Part shown: positions 50,725 through 58,438 of the stretch, one piece after another | Layout: every line of letters starts with the position of its first letter | Numbering within the stretch: the first letter of the stretch is position 1 | Source of the DNA: Oligoflexia bacterium | GTDB lineage: Bacteria > Bdellovibrionota > Bdellovibrionia > JABDDW01 | Reading direction: 5' to 3' | Length of the DNA stretch: 64,000 nucleotides | Assembly (NCBI GenBank): GCA_016715815.1 | Contig: JADJXN010000001.1 | Span: 1 to 64,000 of the forward strand | The notes under the pieces: model-generated | What the model was told of the DNA's origin: nothing | Databases searched by the model: none | Seen by the model: the letters and a program-made list of their open reading frames with translations, nothing else | Program-made: the position numbers and the translations under genes

Positions 50725-51882
50725 TTACGGGTTAATGGTTGTCACGTATCCGTATTTATCTTGTCCTTTAACTTGCACCACTACTGCCGGCTTTGTGGCA
50801 TTGCGCTTTTCATCGATAGTGATTTTACCAGTTACTGCAATAAAATCTTTTGTGGTTGCAAGCTGGTCACGAATGGCTTCAGGTGTGGGTTCTTTTGCAC
50901 GTTTCATGGCATCTACTAAAACCATGGCGGCATCATACCCCATAGCTGCAAGACCATCTGGAACTTTGTTGTAAGCATCCTTGTAGGCAGAGATAAATTC
51001 TTGAACTTTTTTATCTTTGCTCTCCGTGGTGTAGTGGTTACTAAAATAACCACCCACAATAGCTTCTTTACCAATTTCGAAAAGTTTTGAGCTGTCCCAG
51101 CCATCGCCACCTAAAAGGGCCGCTTTAATGCCTAAGCCCTTTGCTTGACGGGAGATGAGCCCCACTTCTGTGTAATAACCTGGAATAAAAATGGCATCAG
51201 GTTTTGCTGCTTTAATGGCTGTGAGTTGAGCTTTAAAATCTATATCTTGAGAGGCATAGCTTTGCTCGCTTACAACTTTACCACCAAGGTCTTCAAACTT
51301 TTCTTTAAAAAATTTAGCAAGTCCCACGCTGTAGTCTGATTTTACATCTGTCATAATGGCCACTTTTTTTGCTTTTAAATTCTCGGCAGCAAATTTTGCC
51401 ATAACAGTTCCTTGAAAGGGGTCAATAAAGCAAACTCTGAAAATATAATCTCCTACCTCAGTTACTTTTGGGTTTGTGGAACTTGGGGAGACCATTGGGA
51501 TTTTATATTGCTGAGCAATAGGGGCTGCGGCTAAGGATCTTGAGCTGGCCACTTCACCTAAAACAGCAACAACTTTATTTTGTGTAATTAATTTTTGAAC
51601 TGCTGTTGCTGCTTCTTCTGGTTTTCCTTGGTTGTCTAAGGAGATAAGCTTTAAAAGTTTTCCGTTAATACCGCCAGTGTTATTAATTTGTTTAAAAGCA
51701 AGCTGTATGCCCTCATGGGTGCTAATACCAAATGTGGCTTCAGAGCCAGTCATGGAGCCATATTCACCCACCAAAATTTCATTGGCGTTTGATGAAGTTG
51801 CCGTGCCATCAGTGGAGGGTTTTTTTGTGCAAGAAGTTAATGCGATTACTGCTGTTAAAGCTAAAGCTAAATTTTTAAACAT
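50725..51882 (-). CDS. livK: Branched-chain amino-acid-binding lipoprotein LivK-like
   Basis: This 385-residue protein starts with a signal peptide and lipobox LTSC (Cys18). The Leu/Ile/Val-binding fold follows (EILVGEYGSMTGSEATFGISTHEGIQLAFKQINNTGG, then VVAVLGEVASSRSLAAAPIAQQ, and KIPMVSPSSTNPKVTEVGDYIFRVCFIDPFQG). It would deliver amino acids to LivHMGF. Lipoprotein anchoring to a membrane is unusual in E. coli LivK but common in this group. AGGAGA precedes the ATG. It is the first gene of the operon. Confidence 0.93.
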   Translation of the reverse strand: MFKNLALALTAVIALTSCTKKPSTDGTATSSNANEILVGEYGSMTGSEATFGISTHEGIQLAFKQINNTGGINGKLLKLISLDNQGKPEEAATAVQKLITQNKVVAVLGEVASSRSLAAAPIAQQYKIPMVSPSSTNPKVTEVGDYIFRVCFIDPFQGTVMAKFAAENLKAKKVAIMTDVKSDYSVGLAKFFKEKFEDLGGKVVSEQSYASQDIDFKAQLTAIKAAKPDAIFIPGYYTEVGLISRQAKGLGIKAALLGGDGWDSSKLFEIGKEAIVGGYFSNHYTTESKDKKVQEFISAYKDAYNKVPDGLAAMGYDAAMVLVDAMKRAKEPTPEAIRDQLATTKDFIAVTGKITIDEKRNATKPAVVVQVKGQDKYGYVTTINP

Positions 51883-51930
51883 TGGTTAAATCTCCTTTGG
51901 AAAGAGGTTTAACTAATTAAGCTTATAAAA

Positions 51931-52896
51931 TCAAATTGAAAGAATCTGTGTGAGTCTTAAATCAGAGAGATTGATGGGCTTTTTTTTGTTATTTTTTGAA
52001 AGCTGAACAACTTGAATTTTATTATCTTTTATTGCAACCATGACGTCACGCCTACCTTCAAGTAAGACTTTGACAGATTCAACTCCTAACCGTGAAGCAA
52101 GGTTACGTCCCCTGGCTGTGGGGTTGCCGCCTCTTTGAATATGGCCAAGGATGCAAACTTTAGCTTCAAAACCAGAGTGTCTTTTTATTTTTGCTGCTAT
52201 CTCATAAGCGCGCCCCGGGGTATCGCCCTCAGCGCAAATAATGATGCTTGATTTTTTTCCTCTGGCTGCACCGCGTTTTATATTCTGACAAACTTTTTGG
52301 ATACTTACTTTGCATTCGGGGGCAAAAATCGATTCGGCTCCACAGGCAAGACCCACTTCTAATGCAATATGCCCGCTGTTTCTTCCCATAACTTCAACAA
52401 TAAATAATCTGTCATGGCTTGCAGCGGTGTCTCTGATTTTATCTATGGCCTCAACAGCATTTTGAACAGCGGTATCAAAACCAATAGTTGTATCAGTTCC
52501 GTTAATGTCATTATCAATGGTGCTTGGGATGGCAACAATGGGAATTTTATGCTCTACCCAAAGGGTATGAGCAGCTTTAAAGGTTCCATTTCCACCAATT
52601 ACAATAAGGCCATCAAAGCCAGCTTTTTTAAAATTTTCTGCAGCATGCTTTCTACCTGAGGCTTTGTAAAAGTCTTTGCAGCGGGCAGTTTTTAAAATCG
52701 TTCCACCTTTTTGAATAATATTAGCTACAGAGCTTAGCTCCATAGCTTCAAATTCAAAATCAAGAAGTCCTTGGTAACCACGGTGAATACCGGTGATGCG
52801 CAACTTATTATAAATTGCTGCCCGAACCACGGCTCTAACGGCGGCATTCATTCCAGGGGCATCGCCCCCACTTGTAAGCACAGCAATACTTTTCAT
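51931..52896 (-). CDS. pfkA: ATP-dependent 6-phosphofructokinase
   Basis: The 321-residue protein has the PFK signature GGDAPGMNAAVRAVVRAA near residue 10, the substrate motif IPSTIDNDINGTD (around 124-136), VEVMGRNSGHIAL and CILGHIQRGGNPTA. The ATP-binding motif reads IGGNGTF at 100-106: the usual GGDGS Asp (E. coli Asp103, a Mg-ATP ligand) is Asn103 here, while the following Gly, which marks ATP rather than PPi dependence, is kept. The length matches bacterial PfkA. It stands alone, 48 bp downstream of livK in the same direction. Confidence 0.93.
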   Translation of the reverse strand: MKSIAVLTSGGDAPGMNAAVRAVVRAAIYNKLRITGIHRGYQGLLDFEFEAMELSSVANIIQKGGTILKTARCKDFYKASGRKHAAENFKKAGFDGLIVIGGNGTFKAAHTLWVEHKIPIVAIPSTIDNDINGTDTTIGFDTAVQNAVEAIDKIRDTAASHDRLFIVEVMGRNSGHIALEVGLACGAESIFAPECKVSIQKVCQNIKRGAARGKKSSIIICAEGDTPGRAYEIAAKIKRHSGFEAKVCILGHIQRGGNPTARGRNLASRLGVESVKVLLEGRRDVMVAIKDNKIQVVQLSKNNKKKPINLSDLRLTQILSI

Positions 52897-52933
52897 GCTT
52901 AAAAGTTACGCCGCTTCTTTTTATCCGTCAATT

Positions 52934-53344
52934 TTATTTATTTAATAATTTAAGCAACTGACTGGTATAAGAGACAAAATTAGGAGCCGTTTCTTGGCGA
53001 AGGGTTCGAATATCTTCTGCTTTAACTTTGTAATTTCTAATTAAAATATACTGGCAAAAAAGGGTAAGATCTTTATCTTGAAAAGCAATACATTCTTGGT
53101 TGGCATCACTGCGGCCACCAGTTAAAAGCGCCATGTTTGCATTAACTTCACTTTTAAAAAGCTCTTCATCTAGTTTTAAAGCCTTTCTCATTGATTCCTC
53201 TGATGCCTGCTCTTCTTGCTGTTGTTTTTTCTTTGCTTCAATACGATCTCGGTAAGCTTCTTTGGCCTCATGGTCTATGCCTGCTGCAACAGTTCCAGTT
53301 GTTAATGTTAATAGAGTAGCAAATATTAATACTTTATTTTTCAT
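52934..53344 (-). CDS. Small secreted protein with one Cys-pair repeat
   Basis: The 136-residue protein has a signal peptide (MKNKVLIFATLLTLTTGTVAA). A Lys/Glu/Gln-rich helical stretch follows (EAKEAYRDRIEAKKKQQQEEQASEE), then a single Cys pair (ECIAFQDKDLTLFCQYILIRNYK) resembling the repeat found in the two upstream genes. It would be periplasmic or outer-membrane associated. No known family was recognised. It is the last of a run of four genes for envelope proteins on the minus strand. Confidence 0.6.
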   Translation of the reverse strand: MKNKVLIFATLLTLTTGTVAAGIDHEAKEAYRDRIEAKKKQQQEEQASEESMRKALKLDEELFKSEVNANMALLTGGRSDANQECIAFQDKDLTLFCQYILIRNYKVKAEDIRTLRQETAPNFVSYTSQLLKLLNK

Positions 53345-53356
53345 ATTACATCCCTT

Positions 53357-53671
53357 TTAGTTAGCTAAATTAATTAAGCATTTGGCGACTGAAATATTAT
53401 TATAAGTTTCGCCTTCAATGTTATTAACTAAACAGCTTATAAGCTGAATTGAATCAATTTTATTATTTACAGCAACAACATTCACACAAAGGCCATCAAG
53501 ACTTAAGGGGCCAAAAATATTTTCACATGCTTTTTGAGCTTCAGCTGAAACATTGAGTTTTTTGGGTGAAATTTTAATATTTTTTGGTTTTAAACTTTCT
53601 GACTCATTAAATGGGGCAGCATTTGATGTGGCTGCAAAAATAAGCATTGTAGTTAAAAATAAAGTTTTCAC
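53357..53671 (-). CDS. Small secreted protein with two Cys-pair repeats
   Basis: The 104-residue protein has a signal peptide (MKTLFLTTMLIFAATSNAA). The mature part shows two ~28-residue units each with a Cys pair 13-16 residues apart: KACENIFGPLSLDGLCVNVV and ISCLVNNIEGETYNNISVAKCLINL. This is the same pattern as in the following gene. The protein is of unknown function. It overlaps the next upstream gene by 4 nt (stop/start), indicating coupled translation. Confidence 0.65.
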   Translation of the reverse strand: MKTLFLTTMLIFAATSNAAPFNESESLKPKNIKISPKKLNVSAEAQKACENIFGPLSLDGLCVNVVAVNNKIDSIQLISCLVNNIEGETYNNISVAKCLINLAN

Positions 53672-54006
53672 GGTAAATCTCCTTTTTTATTTTTCAAATC
53701 TTGGAGGCATTTAATAGCCAAGCCATCGTTAAAATTATTTCCAATTGTAGTGTGCCAAAAACAATCTTGAATCATGTTAGATGTAATAGCTGTGGGGTTT
53801 ACTTCTACTGCGTCTAAACAAAGTTTTTGAATAAATTCGTCTCTAAATAAAGCACAACTTCTAATTACATCATTGTTAGCAAGGGGAGCAATTTTTTGGT
53901 AACACCTTACTTTATTTTCTGAGTTTTGCATTGATTCACAAAAGGTACTGATGTCAGCCTGCGCGTTAATAGTTAATATGGTTAATATTGCAAAAGCAAA
54001 TTTCAT
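53668..54006 (-). CDS. Small secreted protein with three Cys-pair repeats
   Basis: From ATG 54006 the product is 112 residues with a signal peptide (MKFAFAILTILTINAQA). Three repeat units follow: FCESMQNSENKVRCYQKI, SCALFRDEFIQKLCLDAV and DCFWHTTIGNNFNDGLAIKC, each a Cys pair followed by a Leu/Ile-rich turn and a predicted helix. The ORF can be read upstream to 54141, but that part is a shadow of the neighbouring lipoprotein gene. The repeats probably form disulfide-bonded helical hairpins in the periplasm. The family is unknown. Confidence 0.68.
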   Translation of the reverse strand: MKFAFAILTILTINAQADISTFCESMQNSENKVRCYQKIAPLANNDVIRSCALFRDEFIQKLCLDAVEVNPTAITSNMIQDCFWHTTIGNNFNDGLAIKCLQDLKNKKGDLP

Positions 54007-54007
54007 T

Positions 54008-54742
54008 TTAGTAAGGCCTTCCTCCGTATGGTGTTGGTGTGGGAGTGCTTCCTGGGTAGCCAACAATGCTGCCATTGCCATACATTCCATAACCGCTGTA
54101 ACGGTATAAGTCAGAGTTTGCAAAAAACTCGCCTTCAACAATAGGATCTTGATTTGGGCGAATAAATTTAAGTTTCACGTTTGTTACAGATGTTACCGTT
54201 CCATTCCATACGTTATCTGTTGAGCCCGATGTAGCAATGATTTGTATCTTCCAACCGCCGTATTGAAGTTGCAGCATGTGGCCACCAGAGCCATCGTGAT
54301 AATAAGCAGCATTGCCGCTTATAATCATGGGCTGGTTACAATTTGAACCTAAAGTTAAGCAAAAGTTCCACCATGGATTTTTGGGCCTTGGCTGAAGTGT
54401 CATGTTAACAAAATAATTTGTTCCGCCAGTTGTTGGGGCATAGCCTCCATAAGGATAACCAGCGCCATAAGGCATGCCTTGTAAGGTGACTTCTAAGTAA
54501 CCAATATCAATTACTTGGCCCGCACTATAAACAGAGCCGTTTAGGGTTTTAACCATATCTTGGGCTACATTTTGGTTAATGTTAAATAAAGATCCTGAGA
54601 ACTTAACAACAGCACCTGGGGGAAGTGTTCCAGGTGGTGTGGGGTTAACAACACCATTATTATCTCCATTGCCACCACCGCAAGCGGCTACAAAACCTAT
54701 AACCAAAGTAATTAAAATTGCTTTCAACATAGTGGTTTTCAT
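54008..54742 (-). CDS. Lipoprotein with Gly/Asn/Pro-rich repeats
   Basis: The product (about 244 residues from ATG 54742, which has AAGGAG upstream) has a lipobox AAC (ALGFVAAC) after a hydrophobic stretch. It then has GGGNGDNNGVVNPTPPGTLPPG, a beta-rich central part, and a C-terminal region with GMPYGAGYPYGGYAPTTGG and YSGYGMYGNGSIVG. It is probably an outer-membrane lipoprotein with a low-complexity surface segment. It is the first of the run of envelope genes 52.9-54.8 kb. No family was recognised. Confidence 0.65.
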   Translation of the reverse strand: MKTTMLKAILITLVIGFVAACGGGNGDNNGVVNPTPPGTLPPGAVVKFSGSLFNINQNVAQDMVKTLNGSVYSAGQVIDIGYLEVTLQGMPYGAGYPYGGYAPTTGGTNYFVNMTLQPRPKNPWWNFCLTLGSNCNQPMIISGNAAYYHDGSGGHMLQLQYGGWKIQIIATSGSTDNVWNGTVTSVTNVKLKFIRPNQDPIVEGEFFANSDLYRYSGYGMYGNGSIVGYPGSTPTPTPYGGRPY

Positions 54743-54844
54743 AAACACACTCCTTCATGTAATGGCAATTGCTTGATTTATGCCAACAATGAGAGGGGTT
54801 TATAGACAATGTGGAAGTTTTTATCTGAATCTAAATTAGACAGG

Positions 54845-54863
54845 GGTGCCAAAAAGGGGCACC
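54845..54863 (-). terminator. Weak hairpin after the matrixin-like protease gene
   Basis: GGTGCC (54845-54850) pairs with GGCACC (54858-54863) around a 7-nt loop, one base downstream of the stop codon. No T-run follows in either direction, so intrinsic termination is doubtful. Confidence 0.3.
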
Positions 54864-54864
54864 A

Positions 54865-55965
54865 TTATTTAAATGGATAATACTGATTCAGTGTATGCCA
54901 GTGCTCTTTTAAAACACTTCCACCCGTTGAATTAGACATAATGTTTGAGCCTTGAACTTGCGTAATAAAGCGGCACTTACTTTTTTGCCAAATATCAAAA
55001 TACAAATCTGAAAACCCTAAGATATGTCCAATTTCATGAGCAAGTGTCCCCTCTGTCATGCCAGAGTAAAGGTTTATGGTCCTTGTATTATAATCAACAT
55101 AACTTCTTCCATTTTCCCCTGCACCTACAACTTTAAAGTAGGCTTTAGAATCAACAGAATTAGTAACCCACTTTATCCTTACTTTTAACTTTGCAGATGA
55201 CCAATATTTATAAATAATTTCCTCAAATCTTGATTGTGCAATTTTGTCAAAATCACCTGGGTCAAGAGGAATCTCTATAGTGTTCTGACTAATTCTTTTT
55301 ACAGTAGGTTCCTTGCGGAACTCAAAGTAGCGATTGTAAATAAGAGTCAGCAATTCTCTGAGCGCTTCATAATTTCTTTGATCGTAGCTAAGCTTATAAA
55401 TCGCTCGAGCCGAAATATATTTCTTTTCATTTTTTGTAAATTCATAATTACGTTGGCTCAGCTTTAAAATAAGATCGGAGAGGATTTTTTCATCATCCTT
55501 GGTAGTGTAAAAAAAATGGGGATAATCTTTAAGTTTTTGCTCATCATAAAGCATTGAATTGGCATAATACTCCAAATTTATCAGCTTTTCTGAATAGTCT
55601 TTAGCTGTTTTATTAATAAGTGGTAGATAATATTTTTTGTACACCTTTTCCCAGGTAAAAAATCTGTTTTCCCAAGAGGAGGTTTGCTCGACAGGTTCAT
55701 AGCTTTCTAAATAAACTGAACTCAGCTTTTCTAATTTTATGCTACTACTAGCAGGACTACTTATGGTGGTTTCTTGTGCTTTTTTTATATCTGCTTTTTT
55801 TTCTTCCAATGTCTTTAAAATTATTTTCTTATATTTAAGCTCTTGAATTTCACAACTTGAAGATGCGGTTGTAGCGACACTCTTGCTAGGAATAGTCAAA
55901 AAAATAAATAAAAGATAAAAAATGGTAGAAGCACATTTTAGCATAGAGAAAATAAAGATATTCAA
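54865..55965 (-). CDS. Secreted matrixin-like zinc metalloprotease
   Basis: The 366-residue protein has a signal sequence and then a long N-terminal part of helices and loops. The metzincin motif HEIGHILGFSD (zinc ligands His, His and Asp) follows near residue 300, preceded by LYSGMTEGTLA. A short C-terminal tail ends LNQYYPFK. The HExxHxxGxxD form, with Asp as third ligand, points to matrixin/M10-like or snapalysin-like peptidases rather than astacin. It is transcribed alone. Probably secreted for digestion or prey processing; the substrate is unknown. Confidence 0.78.
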   Translation of the reverse strand: MNIFIFSMLKCASTIFYLLFIFLTIPSKSVATTASSSCEIQELKYKKIILKTLEEKKADIKKAQETTISSPASSSIKLEKLSSVYLESYEPVEQTSSWENRFFTWEKVYKKYYLPLINKTAKDYSEKLINLEYYANSMLYDEQKLKDYPHFFYTTKDDEKILSDLILKLSQRNYEFTKNEKKYISARAIYKLSYDQRNYEALRELLTLIYNRYFEFRKEPTVKRISQNTIEIPLDPGDFDKIAQSRFEEIIYKYWSSAKLKVRIKWVTNSVDSKAYFKVVGAGENGRSYVDYNTRTINLYSGMTEGTLAHEIGHILGFSDLYFDIWQKSKCRFITQVQGSNIMSNSTGGSVLKEHWHTLNQYYPFK

Positions 55966-55982
55966 TTCTTATACCAAGGGCC

Positions 55983-56453
55983 CTATTTGTTTATAATTTT
56001 ATTAATAAGCCCAGGAAGCTCTTTAAAGGCATCACCTTTTCTAAATTGAATAGGGTTTATGGTTTGTCCATTAATGTGTCTTTTAAGCTCATTTTGTAGC
56101 TTCCAAATAGGGCCGGTGAGTTTGTGGGTTAAATAAATTCCTAAAAAAACAAAAACTATAATCATGGTAATAACAACAAGAATAAGTTGGCTCATTAAAG
56201 ACTCTGCAATGGTTGCAAAGGTTTGTGGTACTAAAGCTGGCGGGACAATACCACCGTTAAAAAGCACTCCAAGCTGGATCATTTTTGAATAGGCAATATA
56301 ACAAATAGCTATTGAGCATAAAATGGCTACTCCCCCTAACAGAAGAACAACTTTAAGTTGAACTTTTGGGTCTACAAGAAATTTTCTTTTTAAAAGAGAA
56401 GGTCTATGCTCTGTCACTGTTTTATGGCTCTTTCTTTTGACCACTTTTTCCAA
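55983..56453 (-). CDS. Two-helix membrane protein with HAMP-like region
   Basis: The 156-residue protein has a basic N-terminus, two membrane helices (about 32-54, VVLLLGGVAILCSIAICYIAY, and 91-109, ILVVITMIIVFVFLGIYL), a periplasmic loop of about 35 residues, and a C-terminal HAMP-like helix (LTHKLTGPIWKLQNELKRHINGQT). There is no kinase, receiver or methyl-accepting domain after the HAMP region, so any partner must be a separate protein. Its frame overlaps the lgt stop by 40 nt, so it is cotranscribed with the lipoprotein-maturation genes. The start is probably TTG at 56453. Confidence 0.62.
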   Translation of the reverse strand: MEKVVKRKSHKTVTEHRPSLLKRKFLVDPKVQLKVVLLLGGVAILCSIAICYIAYSKMIQLGVLFNGGIVPPALVPQTFATIAESLMSQLILVVITMIIVFVFLGIYLTHKLTGPIWKLQNELKRHINGQTINPIQFRKGDAFKELPGLINKIINK

Positions 56454-57193
56454 AAATAAATTCCTGCAGCAAAAATAAAAATTGAAATAAATTGGCTAGT
56501 GCTTAAATAAGGCTCAATGACAAATCCTCGAATGGTGTCTCCGCGGTAAGCCTCAACAATGGATCTGCCAATAGAATACAAAATCATGTACGTGCAAAGC
56601 TGCTGGCCAATAAATTTCTTTTTTCTACGAGTAAGCATTAAAACTGTAAAAATAATTAAAGCATTTAAGGCGTCATAGAGTTGTGTGGGGTGCAAAGGTA
56701 TTCCCTGGGGCGCTAAGGTAAGAGGGTTATTAAATGTTATAGCCCAAGGCAAGCTGCCTTGAGCAGGGAGTCCAAAACAACAGCCCGCAAAAAAACAACC
56801 AAGCCTTCCAAAAAAATGAGCAATAGCTAATGAAGGCAAAGCTATATCAACTGTTTTTAAAAACGGAAGGTTATATTTTTTAGTAAATAAGTAAAAAGCT
56901 AAAACGCCACCTAGAAAGCCGCCGTAAAAAACAAGGCCACCTTCCCAAAAATAAAAAATCTCTATAAGGTTTTGGCTAAAGTATTCCCAGCGAGTAATAA
57001 TGTAAACAATTCTTCCGCCAATAAGACCAAAGCCTAAACCCCAAAAAGAGATATCAACAATTCTATCAGGGTTAAGCCCTTGGCGTTTGGCCTCTTTATA
57101 GATAAGATAAAGCCCGAATAAGAAGCCAATAACAATCATGACTCCGTAGGTGTGGATTTTTAAAACCCCAAGCTTAAGCAAAAGTGGATACAT
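56414..57193 (-). CDS. lgt: Prolipoprotein diacylglyceryl transferase, copy 1
   Basis: Lgt transfers diacylglycerol from phosphatidylglycerol to the lipobox cysteine. The 259-residue protein has seven hydrophobic helices, GGLVFYGGFLGG, the Lgt signature FGRLGCFFAGCCFGLP, HPTQLYDALN, and SIGRSIVEAYRGDTIRG. E. coli His103 (in HGG) is Tyr here. A strong GAGGAGA site precedes the ATG. It lies directly downstream of the second lgt copy, overlapping it by 20 nt. Confidence 0.9.
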   Translation of the reverse strand: MYPLLLKLGVLKIHTYGVMIVIGFLFGLYLIYKEAKRQGLNPDRIVDISFWGLGFGLIGGRIVYIITRWEYFSQNLIEIFYFWEGGLVFYGGFLGGVLAFYLFTKKYNLPFLKTVDIALPSLAIAHFFGRLGCFFAGCCFGLPAQGSLPWAITFNNPLTLAPQGIPLHPTQLYDALNALIIFTVLMLTRRKKKFIGQQLCTYMILYSIGRSIVEAYRGDTIRGFVIEPYLSTSQFISIFIFAAGIYFWKKWSKERAIKQ

Positions 57194-57947
57194 TTTTTCT
57201 CCTCGCTAAAATTAAAACACCCGTCGCAATAACCATAAAACTAATCCAGGTTGATATACTTAAATTAAAAACATTTGCGCCTCTAAAGTCACCCCTAAAT
57301 TGCTCTATTATAGCTCGACCAAGGCCGTGGAGTATAAGCCACATTCCAAAAAGAGAACCTGGATTTTTAAAGAACTTAGTGGCTCTATTTTCAATGATCA
57401 TTAAAACGAGAAGACTTAACATCTCCCACAGGAAAAAATAAATTTGCGTGGGGTGCAAAGGAATTTGTGAGGGAGATTCGCTCCATGCGGGAAACGTAAT
57501 TGCCCAGGGTAAATTTGTTTCTCTCCCATAGCAGCAGCCAGCAAAAAAACAACCAAGGCGCCCAAGCCCATAACCAAAACTTAGTGGTATAGCTATAATG
57601 TCTGTGAATTTATAAAAATTAAAAGGTTTTAATTTATAAAAAACAAATGCGGCAATGACGGCTCCAATAAAGCCACCGTAATAAACAAAACCACCTTGCC
57701 AGAATTTAAAAATACTCAAAGGGTTTGTTAAATAAAATGTTGGGTTTTCATACACTACTTGAAAAAGTCTGGCGCCAATAAAGCCCGCTAGCATAAGAGT
57801 TAAAAGAAGATCTGCGGTGAGATTTAAATCAAAGCCTTGTTTTTTTGCACGCTTAAATATCCATAAAATACTTAATGTAAAGCTTAAGCTAATGATTAAA
57901 TAATATGTGGGAATGGGCCCATTAAGGTTTGGGAGCCATGGCCACAC
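57174..57947 (-). CDS. lgt: Prolipoprotein diacylglyceryl transferase, copy 2
   Basis: The 257-residue paralogue of the adjacent gene has the same architecture: WQGGFVYYGGFIGAV, YGLGRLGCFFAGCCYGRE, HPTQIYFFLWE and GRAIIEQFRGDFRG. All core Lgt motifs are intact, so both copies may be active. The two differ widely in sequence, so the duplication is old rather than recent. Start is GTG at 57947, preceded by AGG. It follows lspA by 2 bp, so lspA and both lgt genes lie together in the ileS-lspA operon, where lgt is not normally found. Confidence 0.88.
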   Translation of the reverse strand: MWPWLPNLNGPIPTYYLIISLSFTLSILWIFKRAKKQGFDLNLTADLLLTLMLAGFIGARLFQVVYENPTFYLTNPLSIFKFWQGGFVYYGGFIGAVIAAFVFYKLKPFNFYKFTDIIAIPLSFGYGLGRLGCFFAGCCYGRETNLPWAITFPAWSESPSQIPLHPTQIYFFLWEMLSLLVLMIIENRATKFFKNPGSLFGMWLILHGLGRAIIEQFRGDFRGANVFNLSISTWISFMVIATGVLILARRKNVSTFA

Positions 57948-57949
57948 CT

Positions 57950-58438
57950 TTAGTTACCTGCCTTTTTTTGCAAAAGCATTTGGGTGATTAAAATAACAAT
58001 ACCCACAACAATGGCAGAATCTGCCACGTTAAAAGCTGGGTAGTAAAATACGTCTTTATAATGAAAGTATAAAAAATCAATCACGTATTTAAAACGTAAA
58101 CGGTCTATGTAATTACCAATAGCCCCTCCAAAAACCAGGGATAAAGAAATAATGGAGAGTTTTTGGTCCTCTGCGGTCTGCCGAATAAGACCAATAATTA
58201 AAACCACAGCTAAAATTGGTATTATAGCAAAAAACGTTTCTCTAAAAGCCGTTGGTGCTGTTGCTAAAATACCAAAGGCAGCACCGGGATTTCTGATATA
58301 AGTAATATCAAAAAAATTTGGGATAATTGTGTATGATTCACCTAAAGTAAAGCGTGTATGAATATAGGTTTTAGTAAGCTGATCTAGTGAGATTATTACT
58401 CCACCAATGCTAGCAAGAAGCAGGTATTTTATTTTCAC
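57950..58438 (-). CDS. lspA: Lipoprotein signal peptidase II
   Basis: LspA cuts signal peptides of diacylglyceryl-modified prolipoproteins. The 162-residue protein has four hydrophobic helices, SLDQLTKTYI near the start, NPGAAFGI, GNYIDRLRFKYVIDF with the first catalytic Asp, and FNVADSAI with the second. The GTG at 58438 overlaps the ileS TGA (GTGA) and makes a normal-length protein; an upstream ATG at 58468 would lie inside ileS. The ileS-lspA coupling is a widespread arrangement. Confidence 0.93.
   Translation of the reverse strand: MKIKYLLLASIGGVIISLDQLTKTYIHTRFTLGESYTIIPNFFDITYIRNPGAAFGILATAPTAFRETFFAIIPILAVVLIIGLIRQTAEDQKLSIISLSLVFGGAIGNYIDRLRFKYVIDFLYFHYKDVFYYPAFNVADSAIVVGIVILITQMLLQKKAGN

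Noticed and set aside
54007..54141. N-terminal extension of the three-repeat secreted protein
   Set aside because: It is a frame-shifted reading of the lipoprotein gene's 3' end. The signal peptide begins at ATG 54006.
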